In this document: piece after piece, positions 9,473-22,053 of the stretch
Numbering within the stretch: the first letter of the stretch is position 1
Layout: each line of letters begins with the position of its first letter
Assembly (NCBI RefSeq): GCF_005405585.1
Contig: NZ_BJEQ01000001.1
Location: 248,001 to 312,000 of the forward strand
DNA from: Agarivorans sp. Toyoura001
Lineage (GTDB): Bacteria; Pseudomonadota; Gammaproteobacteria; Enterobacterales; Celerinatantimonadaceae
Direction: 5' to 3'
Length of the DNA: 64,000 bases
Notes under the pieces: generated by a model
Database searches by the model: none
Seen by the model: only the letters and a program-made list of their open reading frames with translations
What the model was told of the DNA's origin: nothing
Translations under genes and position numbers: made by a program

Positions 9473-9550
9473 AGCCACACAGTTCTATGTAGCGTTCGCC
9501 TATTATCTTTAGTTTGCTCACTGCCCAAAGTTATGGCGTGTTAAAGCAAA

Positions 9551-10045
9551 CTAAGCCGATTGCTCACTAATCGGGTGGCGATAAAAACGCTTCCCTTGGC
9601 AATGCTCACATCGACTAATAACGGTTGGGTGCCACAATGGCACCTTATCGCCACATTCGGCGCATTCAATCACCCCTAAACCAATCAGCTCTCCACTGTG
9701 ATAAATACCTTGATGCTGTAAATCGCCAATCAGCTCGTGCCACTCAACTTGGCTTTGGTCGCTCATTTTCGCTAACCAATACCAAATACTTTCTTTAAGC
9801 AGCGCCATGCCGGGGCTTTCATCGTAAGCACGGCGATAGTCGTTACGCCAATCGCTTAAATCACGGCGAACATAATTAGCAATTAGTTGCCATTCGTCTT
9901 GACTCAAATCGCTGGCTGCTTGTAGATATTCTTGGGTGGTATCAATCAGCTTAGACAGCTCTTCTTGACCCACTTCCCCGCTCTCTTGGATGCGTTTTTC
10001 TAAGTCTTCAACAAACTCTTGATAGGCTTTAACTCGCTTTGGCAT
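9551..10045 (-). CDS. ybeL: YbeL-like zinc-ribbon protein (DUF1451)
   Basis: 164 residues matching the YbeL/DUF1451 family found beside leuS in E. coli. The N-terminal two thirds is helical and charged. The C terminus has a zinc ribbon with cysteine pairs at 128/131 (CAEC) and 146/149 (CEHC). The function is unknown. It is convergent with lnt and divergent from leuS. A 10-bp inverted repeat with a long loop (9509-9518 with 9545-9554) lies between it and lnt but lacks a T tract. Confidence 0.85.
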   Translation of the reverse strand: MPKRVKAYQEFVEDLEKRIQESGEVGQEELSKLIDTTQEYLQAASDLSQDEWQLIANYVRRDLSDWRNDYRRAYDESPGMALLKESIWYWLAKMSDQSQVEWHELIGDLQHQGIYHSGELIGLGVIECAECGDKVPLWHPTVISRCEHCQGKRFYRHPISEQSA

Positions 10046-10121
10046 AAATCACCCACTGTCTAAAGTGCATCATCATTATTAAGCATAGACCTTTTGTTTC
10101 ACTGCAAATGTGCGCTAGCTA

Positions 10122-10150
10122 TTGTTGTCGGCAGGCGGACTCGGTATCCT
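10122..10150 (+). promoter_or_regulatory. Candidate leuS promoter
   Basis: TTGTTG (10122-10127) and TATCCT (10145-10150) with a 17-base spacer lie about 70 bases before leuS. Matches to consensus are moderate (3/6 and 4/6). The stretch 10138-10187 has short complementary arms (GGACTCGG with CCGAGT and AGTCC) that could fold in the leader, but no attenuator T tract is seen. Confidence 0.35.
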
Positions 10151-10220
10151 ATGCGGATCGAGTACAGTAGCCGAGTGCTACTCAGTCCAAATTTTTGGTT
10201 ATTTCTGGAAGATTCCTTAG

Positions 10221-12800
<2,580 letters not shown>

Positions 12801-12805
12801 ACCTT

Positions 12806-12834
12806 ACGGCGGGCTACTAACCCGCCGTTTTTTA
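12806..12834 (+). terminator. Intrinsic terminator of leuS
   Basis: ACGGCGGG (12806-12813) pairs with CCCGCCGT (12821-12828) across a seven-base loop, followed by six T. It lies immediately upstream of lptE, so lptE expression depends on read-through or on a promoter I cannot place. Confidence 0.9.
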
Positions 12835-12846
12835 TTGCGAGATAGC

Positions 12847-13341
12847 ATGACTTTAAAAACTTTTAGTTACGGCTTTTTAATATTGAGCATCAGTTTATTA
12901 AGTGCTTGTGGCTTTGCTCCACGCGGCAGTTATTTACTCGATGATAAACTCACCCAAATTTATGTGTCTTCCAGCGATGAATTTAGCCCATTGGTTCGTG
13001 AGGTAAAGCGCCAGCTCACTCAAAACAATGTAGCAGTATTTGAGTTTCCACAAGGCGACGTCCCCACCCTGCACTTAAGTGGCGAAAATATTAGCAAACG
13101 TACGCTTTCACTCTTTGAAAATGGCCAAGTAGCGGAATACGAGCTGAGCTATCAAGTGGGTGGCTACCTACAAATTGCTGAAGAAGGTAACTACCCGATT
13201 AGCGTACAGCTGCACCGAGACTTCCAAGATAACCCGCTAGCCGCCTTGGCTAAACAACGCGAGCGAGAGTTATTGTACGATGAACTGCGCACAATGGCCG
13301 CCGACCAAATCATGCGTCAACTTGCCACGGTAAGTTGGTAA
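12847..13341 (+). CDS. lptE: LPS-assembly lipoprotein LptE
   Basis: 164 residues from ATG 12847. An in-frame TTG at 12835 would add four residues but sits against the terminator T tract, so ATG is preferred. LptE is the outer-membrane lipoprotein that plugs LptD and helps insert lipopolysaccharide. A signal peptide ends in lipobox LLSAC with lipidated Cys21, followed by GF.PRG as in RlpB/LptE proteins. The leuS-lptE-holA order is the same as in E. coli. The next gene starts at the base after its stop codon. Confidence 0.93.
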   Translation: MTLKTFSYGFLILSISLLSACGFAPRGSYLLDDKLTQIYVSSSDEFSPLVREVKRQLTQNNVAVFEFPQGDVPTLHLSGENISKRTLSLFENGQVAEYELSYQVGGYLQIAEEGNYPISVQLHRDFQDNPLAALAKQRERELLYDELRTMAADQIMRQLATVSW

Positions 13342-14352
13342 ATGAAAATTTATGCCGACCGCTTGTCACAACAAAATGCAGCTAAATTTAGCTGTTATTT
13401 AGTGGCGGGAGAAGAGCCTTTAATCAAAATCGAAAGTATTGATAGCATTCGTCAGCAACTGCAACAGCAGGGTTTAGCCGAAGAGCGCTTAAAATTTACT
13501 TTAGATGCAGAGTTTCAATGGTCGAGCATATTTGACGCCATGTCGGAGCTATCGCTATTCAGCCAATATCGACTGATTGAGCTGCAATTAGATCGCGTGC
13601 CAGACAAAGCCATTCAAAATCAACTGGATGAGCTACTGCCGCTGATCAATCCAGAAACACGCTTGTTATTAAGTGTGCCTAAAGTAACCAAAGCCAACGA
13701 AAAGCAAAACTGGTACAAATTTATTGACCAGCAAGGTTTGGTTGTGATGATTTACCCACCTGAGGGTGGGCAGCTACACGCTTGGGTTAGACAACGATTA
13801 GCTCAGCAGCAACTTCCAACAAATAACGACTTAATCGCGTTATTAGTGCACTACTATGAAGGAAACCTGTTAGCGCTTAGCCAAGCAATTAACAACATTG
13901 CCTTGCGCTGGGGGCAGCAACTACCTCCCTTAAAAGAAATTGAAGCGGGCTTGTCTCATGCCAACCACTTTTCCAGCTTTCAGTTAGTTGATGCTTTGCT
14001 CGCTGCTGACTTTCAACGCAGCCTGTTAATTATCAAACAGCTACAGCTAGAAGGCGAAGAACCGACCCTGATTAACTGGGGTTTAGACAAAGAATTTAAG
14101 TTATTGCAACTGCTTCAAGAACAGCCCACTAGCCATCATTCAAGTTTGTTTAAGCAACATGGTGTGTGGAACAAACGCCAAGGCTTAATAAGCAGCGCGG
14201 CAAAACGCTATAGCGCTAAGCAAATTAATCAAGCGCGCTTGCAAGTTGCAGCTATTGACCAAGCCATTAAACAATTTGCCGGTGACTTAGCTTGGCATCA
14301 ATTAGAACGCTTAGTATTCGAGCTTGCTTCGCCATCTCATGAGCACGCTTAA
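13342..14352 (+). CDS. holA: DNA polymerase III delta subunit HolA
   Basis: 336 residues (E. coli 343). HolA is the clamp-loader subunit that opens the beta sliding clamp. The N-terminal AAA+-like domain shows YLVAGEEPLIKIES and a SLFSQYRLIEL strand, and a C-terminal helical collar follows. It begins immediately after lptE and its last 14 bases overlap nadD, so lptE-holA-nadD are translated as a tight unit. Identification rests on family sequence, length and conserved order. Confidence 0.94.
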   Translation: MKIYADRLSQQNAAKFSCYLVAGEEPLIKIESIDSIRQQLQQQGLAEERLKFTLDAEFQWSSIFDAMSELSLFSQYRLIELQLDRVPDKAIQNQLDELLPLINPETRLLLSVPKVTKANEKQNWYKFIDQQGLVVMIYPPEGGQLHAWVRQRLAQQQLPTNNDLIALLVHYYEGNLLALSQAINNIALRWGQQLPPLKEIEAGLSHANHFSSFQLVDALLAADFQRSLLIIKQLQLEGEEPTLINWGLDKEFKLLQLLQEQPTSHHSSLFKQHGVWNKRQGLISSAAKRYSAKQINQARLQVAAIDQAIKQFAGDLAWHQLERLVFELASPSHEHA

Positions 14353-14986
14353 GCTTTTTTTTGGTGGATCATTTGACCCCATTCATCTGGGTCATATTCG
14401 TAGTGCAGAGCTATTACTAGCAGCCACTCAAGCACAAGATATTACTTTACTCCCCAATGCGCTATCGCCGCTAAAAGCCAAACAATTTAGTTCGCCTTTG
14501 CATCGCAAGCAGCTGTTAGCAGCCTCGCTTGAAGCCTATCCTCAACTAAACCTAGATTGGCGAGAGGTAGAACGAGGAGGGGCCTCTTATACTAGCGATA
14601 CCTTGGCCGAGCTTGCCGAAGAGTTCCCCAATAATCATATCGCCTTTGTGATGGGGTTAGATTCCTTTAATCACTTAGATAAATGGCGAGATTGGCAAAA
14701 CCTCACCAAACATACCCATATCATTGTCATTGCTCGGCCCGGTTACCAATTGGATATATCTTCACAACTTAGCGCTTGGTTGGCACCAAAGCGATGTGAA
14801 AACATTGAGACATTGCATCAACAGCAAGCGGGTTACGTGTATTTTTGCGAATTACAACCAATGGCAATATCTTCTAGCCAAATTCGCTTACAACTCGCCC
14901 AAAAAACTGATCTTGAATCATTGAAAAATCAACTGCCTAAATCTGCCGTAAATTATATTATCCAACATAAGCTTTACGGTGCTTAA
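14339..14986 (+). CDS. nadD: Nicotinate-nucleotide adenylyltransferase NadD
   Basis: 215 residues from ATG 14339. An in-frame TTG at 14324 would add five residues ahead of a normal N terminus, so it is rejected. NadD converts nicotinate mononucleotide and ATP to deamido-NAD. The nucleotidyltransferase motif GGSFDPIHLGH is at 9-19, and the SSSQIR segment near the C terminus is the ISSTxIR signature. The start lies inside the last codons of holA (14-base overlap). E. coli has the same holA-nadD order. Confidence 0.95.
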   Translation: MSTLKLFFGGSFDPIHLGHIRSAELLLAATQAQDITLLPNALSPLKAKQFSSPLHRKQLLAASLEAYPQLNLDWREVERGGASYTSDTLAELAEEFPNNHIAFVMGLDSFNHLDKWRDWQNLTKHTHIIVIARPGYQLDISSQLSAWLAPKRCENIETLHQQQAGYVYFCELQPMAISSSQIRLQLAQKTDLESLKNQLPKSAVNYIIQHKLYGA

Positions 14987-15040
14987 CCTAGCCTGACAGA
15001 GCGTGATATACTTATCTTTTAGTCCAAAATTGGGGTTCTT

Positions 15041-15388
15041 TTGTTGCAAAACCAACAACTGATTGATTTTGTTGTAGACAAAATCGAAGATATGAAAGGT
15101 CGAGATGTTCAAAATCTAGACGTAAGCCAACTCTCTAACGTAACCGATACAATGATCATTTGTAGCGGTAATTCAAAACGCCACGTTAAATCTATTGCCG
15201 ACAACGTCATCAGAGAAGCCAAGCTATCTGAATTAGAAGTGATTGGCATTGAAGGCGTTGATGACTCTGAATGGGTATTGGTTGATCTAGGCGATGTGGT
15301 ATTGCATATAATGCAAGACAGCGCGCGTGACTTCTACCAATTAGAAAAGCTATGGGCTCCAGCTGTTTCTGAGTCTAAAGCCGGATGA
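15041..15388 (+). CDS. rsfS: Ribosome silencing factor RsfS (TTG start)
   Basis: 115 residues, or 114 if the second TTG (15044) is used, which gives the same spacing to the conserved LxDFVxDKIED as in E. coli. RsfS binds ribosomal protein L14 and blocks subunit joining in starvation. The start must be non-ATG: an in-frame TAG lies at 15020 and no ATG occurs before the conserved region. GGGG at 15032-15035 is a reasonable SD. Conserved [18 protein letters not shown] and [11 protein letters not shown] blocks are present. The stop overlaps the rlmH start in ATGA. Confidence 0.95.
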   Translation: MLQNQQLIDFVVDKIEDMKGRDVQNLDVSQLSNVTDTMIICSGNSKRHVKSIADNVIREAKLSELEVIGIEGVDDSEWVLVDLGDVVLHIMQDSARDFYQLEKLWAPAVSESKAG

Positions 15389-15855
15389 AAATCCAGTTAG
15401 TGGCGGTAGGTACTAAGATGCCTGCCTGGGTTGAGACTGCCTATCAAGAATATGCACGTCGCTTCCCAAAGGATATGCCGCTAGAGTTAATCGAGGTAAA
15501 AGCCGGAAATCGCGGTAAAAATGCCGATATAAAGCGCATACTCGATAAAGAAGGTGAAGCTACCTTGGCGGTCATTCCTAAAGGTAACCGAGTGGTGACT
15601 TTAGAAGTCACCGGTAAAGCTTGGACAACGCCACAGCTCGCTAAGCAAATAGACGCATGGAAAATGGACGGCCGCGACGTAAGTTTACTGATTGGCGGGC
15701 CAGAAGGCCTTGCCCCTAGTTGCACAGCGATTGCCGAGCAACGCTGGTCTTTGTCAGCCTTAACACTGCCTCATCCCATGGTACGAGTGATAGTAGCCGA
15801 AACGCTATATCGCGCTTGGAGCGTAACAGCCAATCACCCCTACCATAGAGAATAA
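15385..15855 (+). CDS. rlmH: 23S rRNA pseudouridine-1915 methyltransferase RlmH
   Basis: 156 residues, the typical RlmH length. It is a SPOUT-class methyltransferase that methylates pseudouridine 1915 of 23S rRNA in the 70S ribosome. The SAM-binding knot is visible in [11 protein letters not shown] and the C-terminal [19 protein letters not shown] segment ends in NHPYHRE. It overlaps rsfS by four bases, and mrdA starts ten bases later, the same rsfS-rlmH-mrdA-mrdB order as in E. coli. Confidence 0.97.
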   Translation: MKIQLVAVGTKMPAWVETAYQEYARRFPKDMPLELIEVKAGNRGKNADIKRILDKEGEATLAVIPKGNRVVTLEVTGKAWTTPQLAKQIDAWKMDGRDVSLLIGGPEGLAPSCTAIAEQRWSLSALTLPHPMVRVIVAETLYRAWSVTANHPYHRE

Positions 15856-15865
15856 TCACTAAGAT

Positions 15866-17728
15866 ATGGCAAGACAACGCGTCGCAATGCGGGACCACTC
15901 GGCGGAATCACGGTTATTTAACCGCCGCTCACTCGTCTCGATTATTGGTACTTTTGCCTTAATCTGTGTATTACTTGGTAACCTTCATTACCTCCAATTT
16001 GAGCAACACGACACTTACACCACCCGCTCAAATGATAATCGCATTAAAGTACTGCCATTGGCGCCACCTCGTGGGCTGGTGTTTGACCGCAACGGTGCCC
16101 TATTGGCCGAGAATCGCCCTAACTTTAGCTTAGAAATCATCCCCGAAAACGTCGACGATTTGGATCAGATGATCCTTGAGTTATCCGAATTGCTGGAACT
16201 GAGCGAAAACGATATTGAACGCTTTGAGCAAAACCGTAAACATACTCGTCGCTTTAAACCGGTAGTGCTTAAATCGCAACTTAGCCACGAACAAGTGGCA
16301 ATGTTTAGCGTGCAGCAACACAAATTTCATGGGGCAAGTATTGATGCGAGTTTAATTCGCTTCTATCCCTACGGCGATAGCCTTACTCACCTACTCGGTT
16401 ACGTTGCCCGAATTAATGCGAAAGACTTAGAGCGCCTCGAGAAAGAAAACAAACTGGCTGAGTACGATGCGACTCGAACCATTGGCAAGCAAGGCATTGA
16501 GCGTTACTACGAAGAAATTCTGCATGGCAGCGTTGGTTACCAAGAAGTAGAAGTAAATAACCGTGGTCGTATTATTCGCACCATGAAAATCGTGCCGCCT
16601 ATTCCCGGCAAAGATCTCTATCTCAACGTAGATATTCGCCTGCAATTAGAAGCCCAGCGTTTGTTGGCTGGTCGCCGTGGTTCTGCAGTATTATTAGACG
16701 CTAAAACCAGCGGCGTATTAGCAATGGTATCTAGCCCAAGCTACGACCCGAATCTATTCGTAAATGGTATCAGCAGTAAGAACTACAATAAGCTACTCAA
16801 CTCTACCGACCGCCCTCTTATAAACCGCGCAACAAAAGGGGTTTACCCGCCAGCTTCTACCGTAAAGCCGCAGCTAGCGGTAATGGGCCTAGAACTGGGT
16901 AAAATTAGCGTAGAGCAACGTATTTGGGATCCAGGCTGGTTCCAAATCCCTAATACCAAGCGCCGTTTTCGTGATTGGAAGCGTTGGGGTCATGGTTGGG
17001 TAGACGTATATAAAGCCATTGAACAAAGTGTTGATACCTACTTCTACAAATTGGCTTACGAAACCGGCATTAATGAAATGCATGCTTATATGAGCAAGTT
17101 TGGTTTTGGTAAATATACCGGCGTTGATATTCACGAAGAAAGTCGCGCGAATATGCCCAGCCGCGAGTGGAAACGTGCCCGTTATCGCCAACCTTGGTGG
17201 CAAGGCGACACAATTTCGGTAGGCATTGGCCAAGGTTACTGGACAACCACTCCTTTGCAACTAGCCCAAGCAACCAACATCTTGGTTAACAAAGGCAAAA
17301 TTATTACCCCGCGAATACTTAAAAGCGTGGGAGATGCCAACTCACACATTGGCTTGCCACCACAGGTACAAGCACCAATCGCACTAAACAGCGAGAAGAA
17401 TTGGCAAGTAGCCTTAGATGGCATGTATGGGGTCATCAACAAAAGCAACGGAACAGCGCGTAAAGCGTTTAAAGATACAAGCTACGTAGCAGCTGGTAAG
17501 TCGGGCACCGCGCAAATTGTTAGCATCGCCGATGACGCAGAATATGACGCAGAAAGCCTAAAAGAAAAACACCGAGATAACGCCATGTTTGTTGCCTACG
17601 CACCTTTTGAACAACCCGAGATTGTGGCCTCTGTGGTTGTAGAAAACGCGGGTGGAGGCAGTTCAAATGCAGCGCCGGTTATCCGTGAGTTATTCGATAG
17701 TTATTTTGACGCTAAGGATCAATTGTAA
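15866..17728 (+). CDS. mrdA: Penicillin-binding protein 2 (MrdA)
   Basis: 620 residues. PBP2 is the class B transpeptidase of the elongasome. One N-terminal membrane helix spans about residues 27-47, followed by the PBP dimerisation domain and the transpeptidase domain. Active-site motifs are SxxK as STVK at 331-334, SVD at about 390 in place of SxN (normal for PBP2) and KSGT at 545-548. It partners with RodA, encoded two bases downstream. The start at 15866 leaves a short basic cytoplasmic tail, typical of this protein. Confidence 0.97.
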   Translation: MARQRVAMRDHSAESRLFNRRSLVSIIGTFALICVLLGNLHYLQFEQHDTYTTRSNDNRIKVLPLAPPRGLVFDRNGALLAENRPNFSLEIIPENVDDLDQMILELSELLELSENDIERFEQNRKHTRRFKPVVLKSQLSHEQVAMFSVQQHKFHGASIDASLIRFYPYGDSLTHLLGYVARINAKDLERLEKENKLAEYDATRTIGKQGIERYYEEILHGSVGYQEVEVNNRGRIIRTMKIVPPIPGKDLYLNVDIRLQLEAQRLLAGRRGSAVLLDAKTSGVLAMVSSPSYDPNLFVNGISSKNYNKLLNSTDRPLINRATKGVYPPASTVKPQLAVMGLELGKISVEQRIWDPGWFQIPNTKRRFRDWKRWGHGWVDVYKAIEQSVDTYFYKLAYETGINEMHAYMSKFGFGKYTGVDIHEESRANMPSREWKRARYRQPWWQGDTISVGIGQGYWTTTPLQLAQATNILVNKGKIITPRILKSVGDANSHIGLPPQVQAPIALNSEKNWQVALDGMYGVINKSNGTARKAFKDTSYVAAGKSGTAQIVSIADDAEYDAESLKEKHRDNAMFVAYAPFEQPEIVASVVVENAGGGSSNAAPVIRELFDSYFDAKDQL

Positions 17729-17730
17729 GC

Positions 17731-18843
17731 ATGGGCAACTACAGCCAAGAGCAAAAAAACTCTTTATGGTGGAGGCTGCACCTAGATTGGCCACTACTAC
17801 TAGGCTTAGTTACCTTAATTGGTTTAGGTCTGTTTGTTTTATACAGTGCCAGCGGCGAAAGCAGTGCCATGCTAAACCGCCAATTCGTACGCATTTCTTT
17901 AGCCCTTGTAGTGATGTTTGTACTGGCACAAATTCCCCCCGATGTTTATATGCGATGGGCGCCTCTATTCTTTTTTAGTGGCTTACTTATGCTTATAGCG
18001 GTTTTAGTAGTGGGTGATGTAGGTAAAGGAGCGCAGCGCTGGTTAGATTTAGGTGTGATACGTTTTCAGCCTTCCGAAATCATGAAGTTAGCAGTGCCAC
18101 TAATGGTGGCCCGCTATATCAGCCAACACCCTCTTCCGCCAAGTTTTAAACACTTATGTGTTGGGGCAGCCATCGCCATTGGCCCTACGTTATTAATTGC
18201 TAAACAGCCCGATTTAGGCACCTCTTTATTGGTAGCCGCATCGGGTATTTTTGCTTTATTCCTAGCAGGTATGAGCTGGCGTCTGGTGGCTGCTGCAGGC
18301 GGTTTAGTGGCGGCCTTCATCCCTCTATTATGGTTCTTTTTGATGCGTGACTATCAGCGTCAGCGAGTACTAACTTTACTGAATCCTGAGAGCGACCCTC
18401 TCGGTGCAGGTTATCACATTATTCAGTCTAAAATTGCCATTGGCTCGGGTGGTTTTACCGGTAAAGGTTGGCTGCAAGGCACCCAATCACAGCTAGATTT
18501 TTTACCTGAGCGACATACTGATTTCATCTTTGCGGTGTTTGCCGAAGAATTTGGTTTTATTGGTGTGGTGTTATTAATGTGTTTGTACTTTTACATTATT
18601 GGTCGCGGCTTGTTTATCGCCACTCAAGCACAAACCGCTTTTGGTCGCTTACTGGCGGGCTGTATTATCCTCACCTTTTTCGTTTATGTATTTGTAAACA
18701 TTGGAATGGTAAGTGGCCTATTGCCAGTCGTTGGGGTTCCTTTACCTTTAGTGAGTTACGGTGGCACTTCAATAGTGACACTGATGGCAGGATTTGGCAT
18801 TCTGATGTCTGTTCACACCCACAAACGGCTTTATGCCCAATAA
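17731..18843 (+). CDS. mrdB: Rod shape glycosyltransferase RodA (MrdB)
   Basis: 370 residues of the SEDS family, matching E. coli RodA. It polymerises lipid II into glycan strands for lateral wall growth with PBP2. About ten membrane segments are visible, with the conserved periplasmic segment [20 protein letters not shown] and the C-terminal [17 protein letters not shown] signature. It starts two bases after mrdA and is followed after eight bases by a lytic transglycosylase gene, so synthesis and cleavage functions are linked. Confidence 0.97.
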   Translation: MGNYSQEQKNSLWWRLHLDWPLLLGLVTLIGLGLFVLYSASGESSAMLNRQFVRISLALVVMFVLAQIPPDVYMRWAPLFFFSGLLMLIAVLVVGDVGKGAQRWLDLGVIRFQPSEIMKLAVPLMVARYISQHPLPPSFKHLCVGAAIAIGPTLLIAKQPDLGTSLLVAASGIFALFLAGMSWRLVAAAGGLVAAFIPLLWFFLMRDYQRQRVLTLLNPESDPLGAGYHIIQSKIAIGSGGFTGKGWLQGTQSQLDFLPERHTDFIFAVFAEEFGFIGVVLLMCLYFYIIGRGLFIATQAQTAFGRLLAGCIILTFFVYVFVNIGMVSGLLPVVGVPLPLVSYGGTSIVTLMAGFGILMSVHTHKRLYAQ

Positions 18844-18851
18844 GGATTGTT

Positions 18852-19829
18852 ATGCGCTTATGTTGTTGCTTAGTACTTGCCTTGTCTCAACTTTGGTCGA
18901 GCACCACTCTCGCCAATAACGAACAACAGCAACGTATTGAAGCATTAAGCCAAGAACTCAATATTCCGCTCGCTAGTTTAGAGCAAGCGGCAGAACAAGC
19001 CACATATCAGCAAGCAGTGATTGACGCGATTACTCGTCCTTGGGAAGCCAGACCTTGGCATTTATATCGTGATCTATTTCTCACTGAAGAACGGTTAGAG
19101 GCCGGTCTTGCCTTTTGGCAAGAACACCAAGTCACCATTGAACGAGCTGAAAAAGAGTTTAATGTCCCTGCCCAGATTATCGTGGCGATAATAGGCGTAG
19201 AAACTTACTACGGCCGCCACAAAGGCACTTATCCAGTGATTGACGCCCTATATACTTTAGGCTTTCACTACCCTAAACGCGGCCAGTTTTTCAGTAAAGA
19301 GTTCGCCTACTTTATTCGCCTAGCAGAACAGCAAGGCTGGCAGCTAGATGAAGTAAAAGGCTCTTACGCAGGCGCAATGGGCTTTGGCCAGTTTATTCCA
19401 TCAAGCTACATTCATTACGGTGTCGATTTTGACCAAGATGGTGAAATTGATATGCTAAATAACCCTGTTGATGCAATTGGCAGCGTAGCAAATTACTTTA
19501 GCGAACACCGTTGGAAACTGGGTGAACCAGTGGTGCATTCTGCTCAATCTACAGCCACTCAAGCGAAGCCTTGGTTAAGCAGTGACTTAAAGATAAAAGA
19601 TAGCTGGCAACAACTTGAGCAAAGCGGCATTACCAGCACTACAAAGCTTGCCGCTGAAACCCCAGTCAAACTGCTAGAGTTAGAAGAAGCCAATGGACAT
19701 AGCTATTGGCTTGCCGAGCACAACTTTTATGTAATTACTCGCTATAACCGCAGCCCTCTGTATGCAATGGCGGTTTATCAATTCAGCGAACAGTTAAGAG
19801 AAGCCAAGGCAAAACTAAATGCAAAATAA
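18852..19829 (+). CDS. mltB: MltB-type lytic murein transglycosylase
   Basis: 325 residues from ATG 18852. The frame is open back to 18579 inside mrdB, but those residues are out-of-frame mrdB sequence. MltB cleaves the MurNAc-GlcNAc bond to anhydro-muropeptides. The catalytic glutamate is Glu117 in GVETYYG, and YAGAMGFGQFIPSSY and the DQDGEIDM segments are typical of the SLT family 3 fold. The N terminus is a signal peptide (MRLCCC..., probably cut after LA near residue 21) without a standard lipobox, so it may be periplasmic rather than a lipoprotein as in E. coli. The last 11 bases overlap rlpA. Confidence 0.93.
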   Translation: MRLCCCLVLALSQLWSSTTLANNEQQQRIEALSQELNIPLASLEQAAEQATYQQAVIDAITRPWEARPWHLYRDLFLTEERLEAGLAFWQEHQVTIERAEKEFNVPAQIIVAIIGVETYYGRHKGTYPVIDALYTLGFHYPKRGQFFSKEFAYFIRLAEQQGWQLDEVKGSYAGAMGFGQFIPSSYIHYGVDFDQDGEIDMLNNPVDAIGSVANYFSEHRWKLGEPVVHSAQSTATQAKPWLSSDLKIKDSWQQLEQSGITSTTKLAAETPVKLLELEEANGHSYWLAEHNFYVITRYNRSPLYAMAVYQFSEQLREAKAKLNAK

Positions 19830-20640
19830 GCGTTTATCAGGTGTGCTATCACTAAGCCCTTACATGGCCAGTGTAATGCTGGTCTTAGCGCTTAACGCAT
19901 GTAGTTCTTCGCCCAGTAGCAATCAGCGCTATGGGATGAGCAACGACCAAGCCCCAGATTCCGCGCCCGAATTAGCACATTTAGAAGATCCTATCCCTCG
20001 TTTTGAGGCATACAGCCGCCAAGGAAATCGAGATTACACGGTGCGTGGTAAAAGCTACAAAGTATGGCGTGAAATTGAAGAACACGAAATTGAAGGTGAA
20101 GCCTCTTGGTACGGTAAAAAATTCCATGGCCATCTCACTTCCAATGGCGAGATTTATGACATGTACAGCATGTCGGCGGCCCATAAAAATCTACCGCTAC
20201 CGAGCTATGTTGAAGTGACAAACTTGGCCAATAACAAAACCGTTATTGTGCGAGTGAACGACCGCGGCCCCTTCCACCAAAAACGTATTATCGATTTATC
20301 TTACGCAGCAGCCTATAAGCTAGACATGCTCAAATCAGGCACCGCCAAGGTTAAAATAAAGCTACTACGCTTCGACAACAATAAAGAGCTAGATGCCGCT
20401 TCTGGTGATGGTAAGCAGTATTACGTGCAACTGCTGGCCAGTAAAAATCAGCAAGTTATTAAACAACACCAAAACCAACTAGAAGCCGATGGGCTACCCA
20501 CCCAACTCATTGATGAAAACGGCTGGACAAAGCTTCGTTTAGGGCCTTATTACGATGTACTTAGCGCCGAAAAGTACTTAGCTAATATGAAAAAAGGCCA
20601 CTATAAAGATGCCTATATTATTAATCTAAAAGCAAACTAG
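19819..20640 (+). CDS. rlpA: Septal lytic transglycosylase / lipoprotein RlpA
   Basis: 273 residues. The lipobox LNAC gives lipidated Cys28 followed by SSS, which predicts the outer membrane. The double-psi beta-barrel domain (GEASWYGKKFHGHLTSNGE, VRVNDRGPF) spans about 90-190, and a C-terminal SPOR domain for denuded septal glycan begins with QYYVQLLAS. RlpA proteins with intact DPBB act as lytic transglycosylases on naked glycan in Pseudomonas; in E. coli the role is weaker. It sits in the mltB-rlpA-dacA order common in proteobacteria. Confidence 0.94.
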   Translation: MQNKRLSGVLSLSPYMASVMLVLALNACSSSPSSNQRYGMSNDQAPDSAPELAHLEDPIPRFEAYSRQGNRDYTVRGKSYKVWREIEEHEIEGEASWYGKKFHGHLTSNGEIYDMYSMSAAHKNLPLPSYVEVTNLANNKTVIVRVNDRGPFHQKRIIDLSYAAAYKLDMLKSGTAKVKIKLLRFDNNKELDAASGDGKQYYVQLLASKNQQVIKQHQNQLEADGLPTQLIDENGWTKLRLGPYYDVLSAEKYLANMKKGHYKDAYIINLKAN

Positions 20641-20680
20641 CGGATTTACAGCAGGATACTAACAAACACCGCCTAAGTTT

Positions 20681-20689
20681 TGCTATAGT
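20681..20689 (+). promoter_or_regulatory. Candidate extended -10 promoter for dacA
   Basis: TGCTATAGT gives an extended -10 (TGn plus TATAGT) about 45 bases before dacA. The -35 region is poor. The 94-base gap after rlpA makes a separate dacA promoter plausible. Confidence 0.35.
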
Positions 20690-20734
20690 GTTTGCCGTCC
20701 GTGTTTTATTGACTAACAAGCCAAAGAGCCAACC

Positions 20735-21913
20735 ATGATTAAAAATGTATTTCAGCGTGTTAGCTGCGCCTCAGCGCTTCTGATTGCAAGCAGCGTGAGC
20801 GTGGCCTTCGCGGCTCCACAAGTCATTCCCAACGCCCCTATTATTTCAGCCAAAGCCTACTACCTAGTCGATTTCGATTCAGGCCGAGTACTGGCTTCAG
20901 AAAACGAAGAAGATAGCCTAGCACCGGCCAGTTTAACCAAAATAATGACCAGCTACATTATTGGTAAAGAGATCAAGTCAGGCAAACTTAACCCTAACGA
21001 TATGGTAACTATTAGTGAAAAGGCGTGGTCGAAAAACTTCCCCGACTCTTCAAAAATGTTCATTGAAGTGGGTAAGCAAGTTCAGGTCGCCGATCTTAAC
21101 CGTGGCATCATTATCCAATCTGGTAACGATGCCTGTGTAGCTATGGCCGAGCACATTGCCGGTAGTGAAGATTCATTCGCCAGCTTAATGAACTCATGGG
21201 CCGACCATCTAGGCATGGTGAATACTCACTTCGCCAACAGCCACGGCTTAGATAGCACCGAGCAATACACTACCGCGAAAGATATGGCCGTATTAGCCAC
21301 CGCTATGATTCGAGATGTGCCAGACGAGTACGCCATCTACAAAGAAAAAGCGTTCACCTTTAATGGCATTACTCAGCATAACCGCAATACCCTACTTTGG
21401 GATAAAAGCCTAAATGTAGATGGCATGAAAACCGGCCACACCAGCAAAGCGGGTTACAGCCTAGTGTCGTCAGCTACCGATAATGACATGCGTTTAGTGG
21501 CCGTTGTGATGGGTACCAATTCATCAAAAGCACGCGCAGCGGAAAGTAAAAAACTGCTTAACTGGGGATTTCGATTCTTTGAAACCGTTAAACCTTATCA
21601 AGCGGGCGATAGCTTTGTAGAGCAAACCGTGTGGATGGCGGAGCAAGACTCTGTATCACTCGGCGTTAATCAAAACATCGCGTTAACCTTGCCACGTGGT
21701 CAAGCGGCACAACTAAAAGCCAGCTTTGAGCTAAAAGAAGAGCTAAAAGCCCCACTGAGTAAAGGCCAAACTGTTGGTTCTGTTTACTTCCAAGTGGGTG
21801 ATCAAGATGTGGCAGAATACCCGCTAGTGGTTCTTCAAGATGTAGAACAAGGTGGTATTTTCAAACGTTTGCTCGACTACATAAAACTGTTCTTTGCTTC
21901 ATTGTTTAGCTAA
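20735..21913 (+). CDS. dacA: D-alanyl-D-alanine carboxypeptidase DacA (PBP5/6 type)
   Basis: 392 residues. It trims the terminal D-Ala from murein pentapeptides. The signal peptide ends near AFA at residue 26. Active-site motifs are SLTK at 66-69, SGN at 129-131 and KTG at 232-234, followed by the PBP5 C-terminal beta domain. The C-terminal IFKRLLDYIKLFFASLFS is an amphipathic helix that would anchor it to the periplasmic face of the inner membrane. A strong terminator follows. Confidence 0.96.
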   Translation: MIKNVFQRVSCASALLIASSVSVAFAAPQVIPNAPIISAKAYYLVDFDSGRVLASENEEDSLAPASLTKIMTSYIIGKEIKSGKLNPNDMVTISEKAWSKNFPDSSKMFIEVGKQVQVADLNRGIIIQSGNDACVAMAEHIAGSEDSFASLMNSWADHLGMVNTHFANSHGLDSTEQYTTAKDMAVLATAMIRDVPDEYAIYKEKAFTFNGITQHNRNTLLWDKSLNVDGMKTGHTSKAGYSLVSSATDNDMRLVAVVMGTNSSKARAAESKKLLNWGFRFFETVKPYQAGDSFVEQTVWMAEQDSVSLGVNQNIALTLPRGQAAQLKASFELKEELKAPLSKGQTVGSVYFQVGDQDVAEYPLVVLQDVEQGGIFKRLLDYIKLFFASLFS

Positions 21914-21973
21914 ACCCAATAGCCCCATGCATACTCGCGAAAGCGATATGCGGAATTCTTAGGCAAAGATCAC

Positions 21974-22007
21974 AAAAACGCGTTAGAATAACGCGTTTTT
22001 TATTTTT
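21974..22007 (+). terminator. Intrinsic terminator of dacA
   Basis: AAAAACGCGTT pairs with AACGCGTTTTT across AGAAT and is followed by TATTTTT. It separates dacA from ybeD. Confidence 0.92.
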
Positions 22008-22053
22008 AGCTCGACTCAACGTCGCAGCTTAAATCAGTTTTCTTAGGTCAGAT

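Noticed and set aside
10138-10215. T-box or leucine attenuator before leuS
   Set aside because: Short complementary arms only. No T-box core, no leucine-rich leader peptide and no T tract is visible.
18579-18851. N-terminal extension of mltB into mrdB
   Set aside because: It is the out-of-frame reading of mrdB; the ATG at 18852 starts a proper signal peptide.
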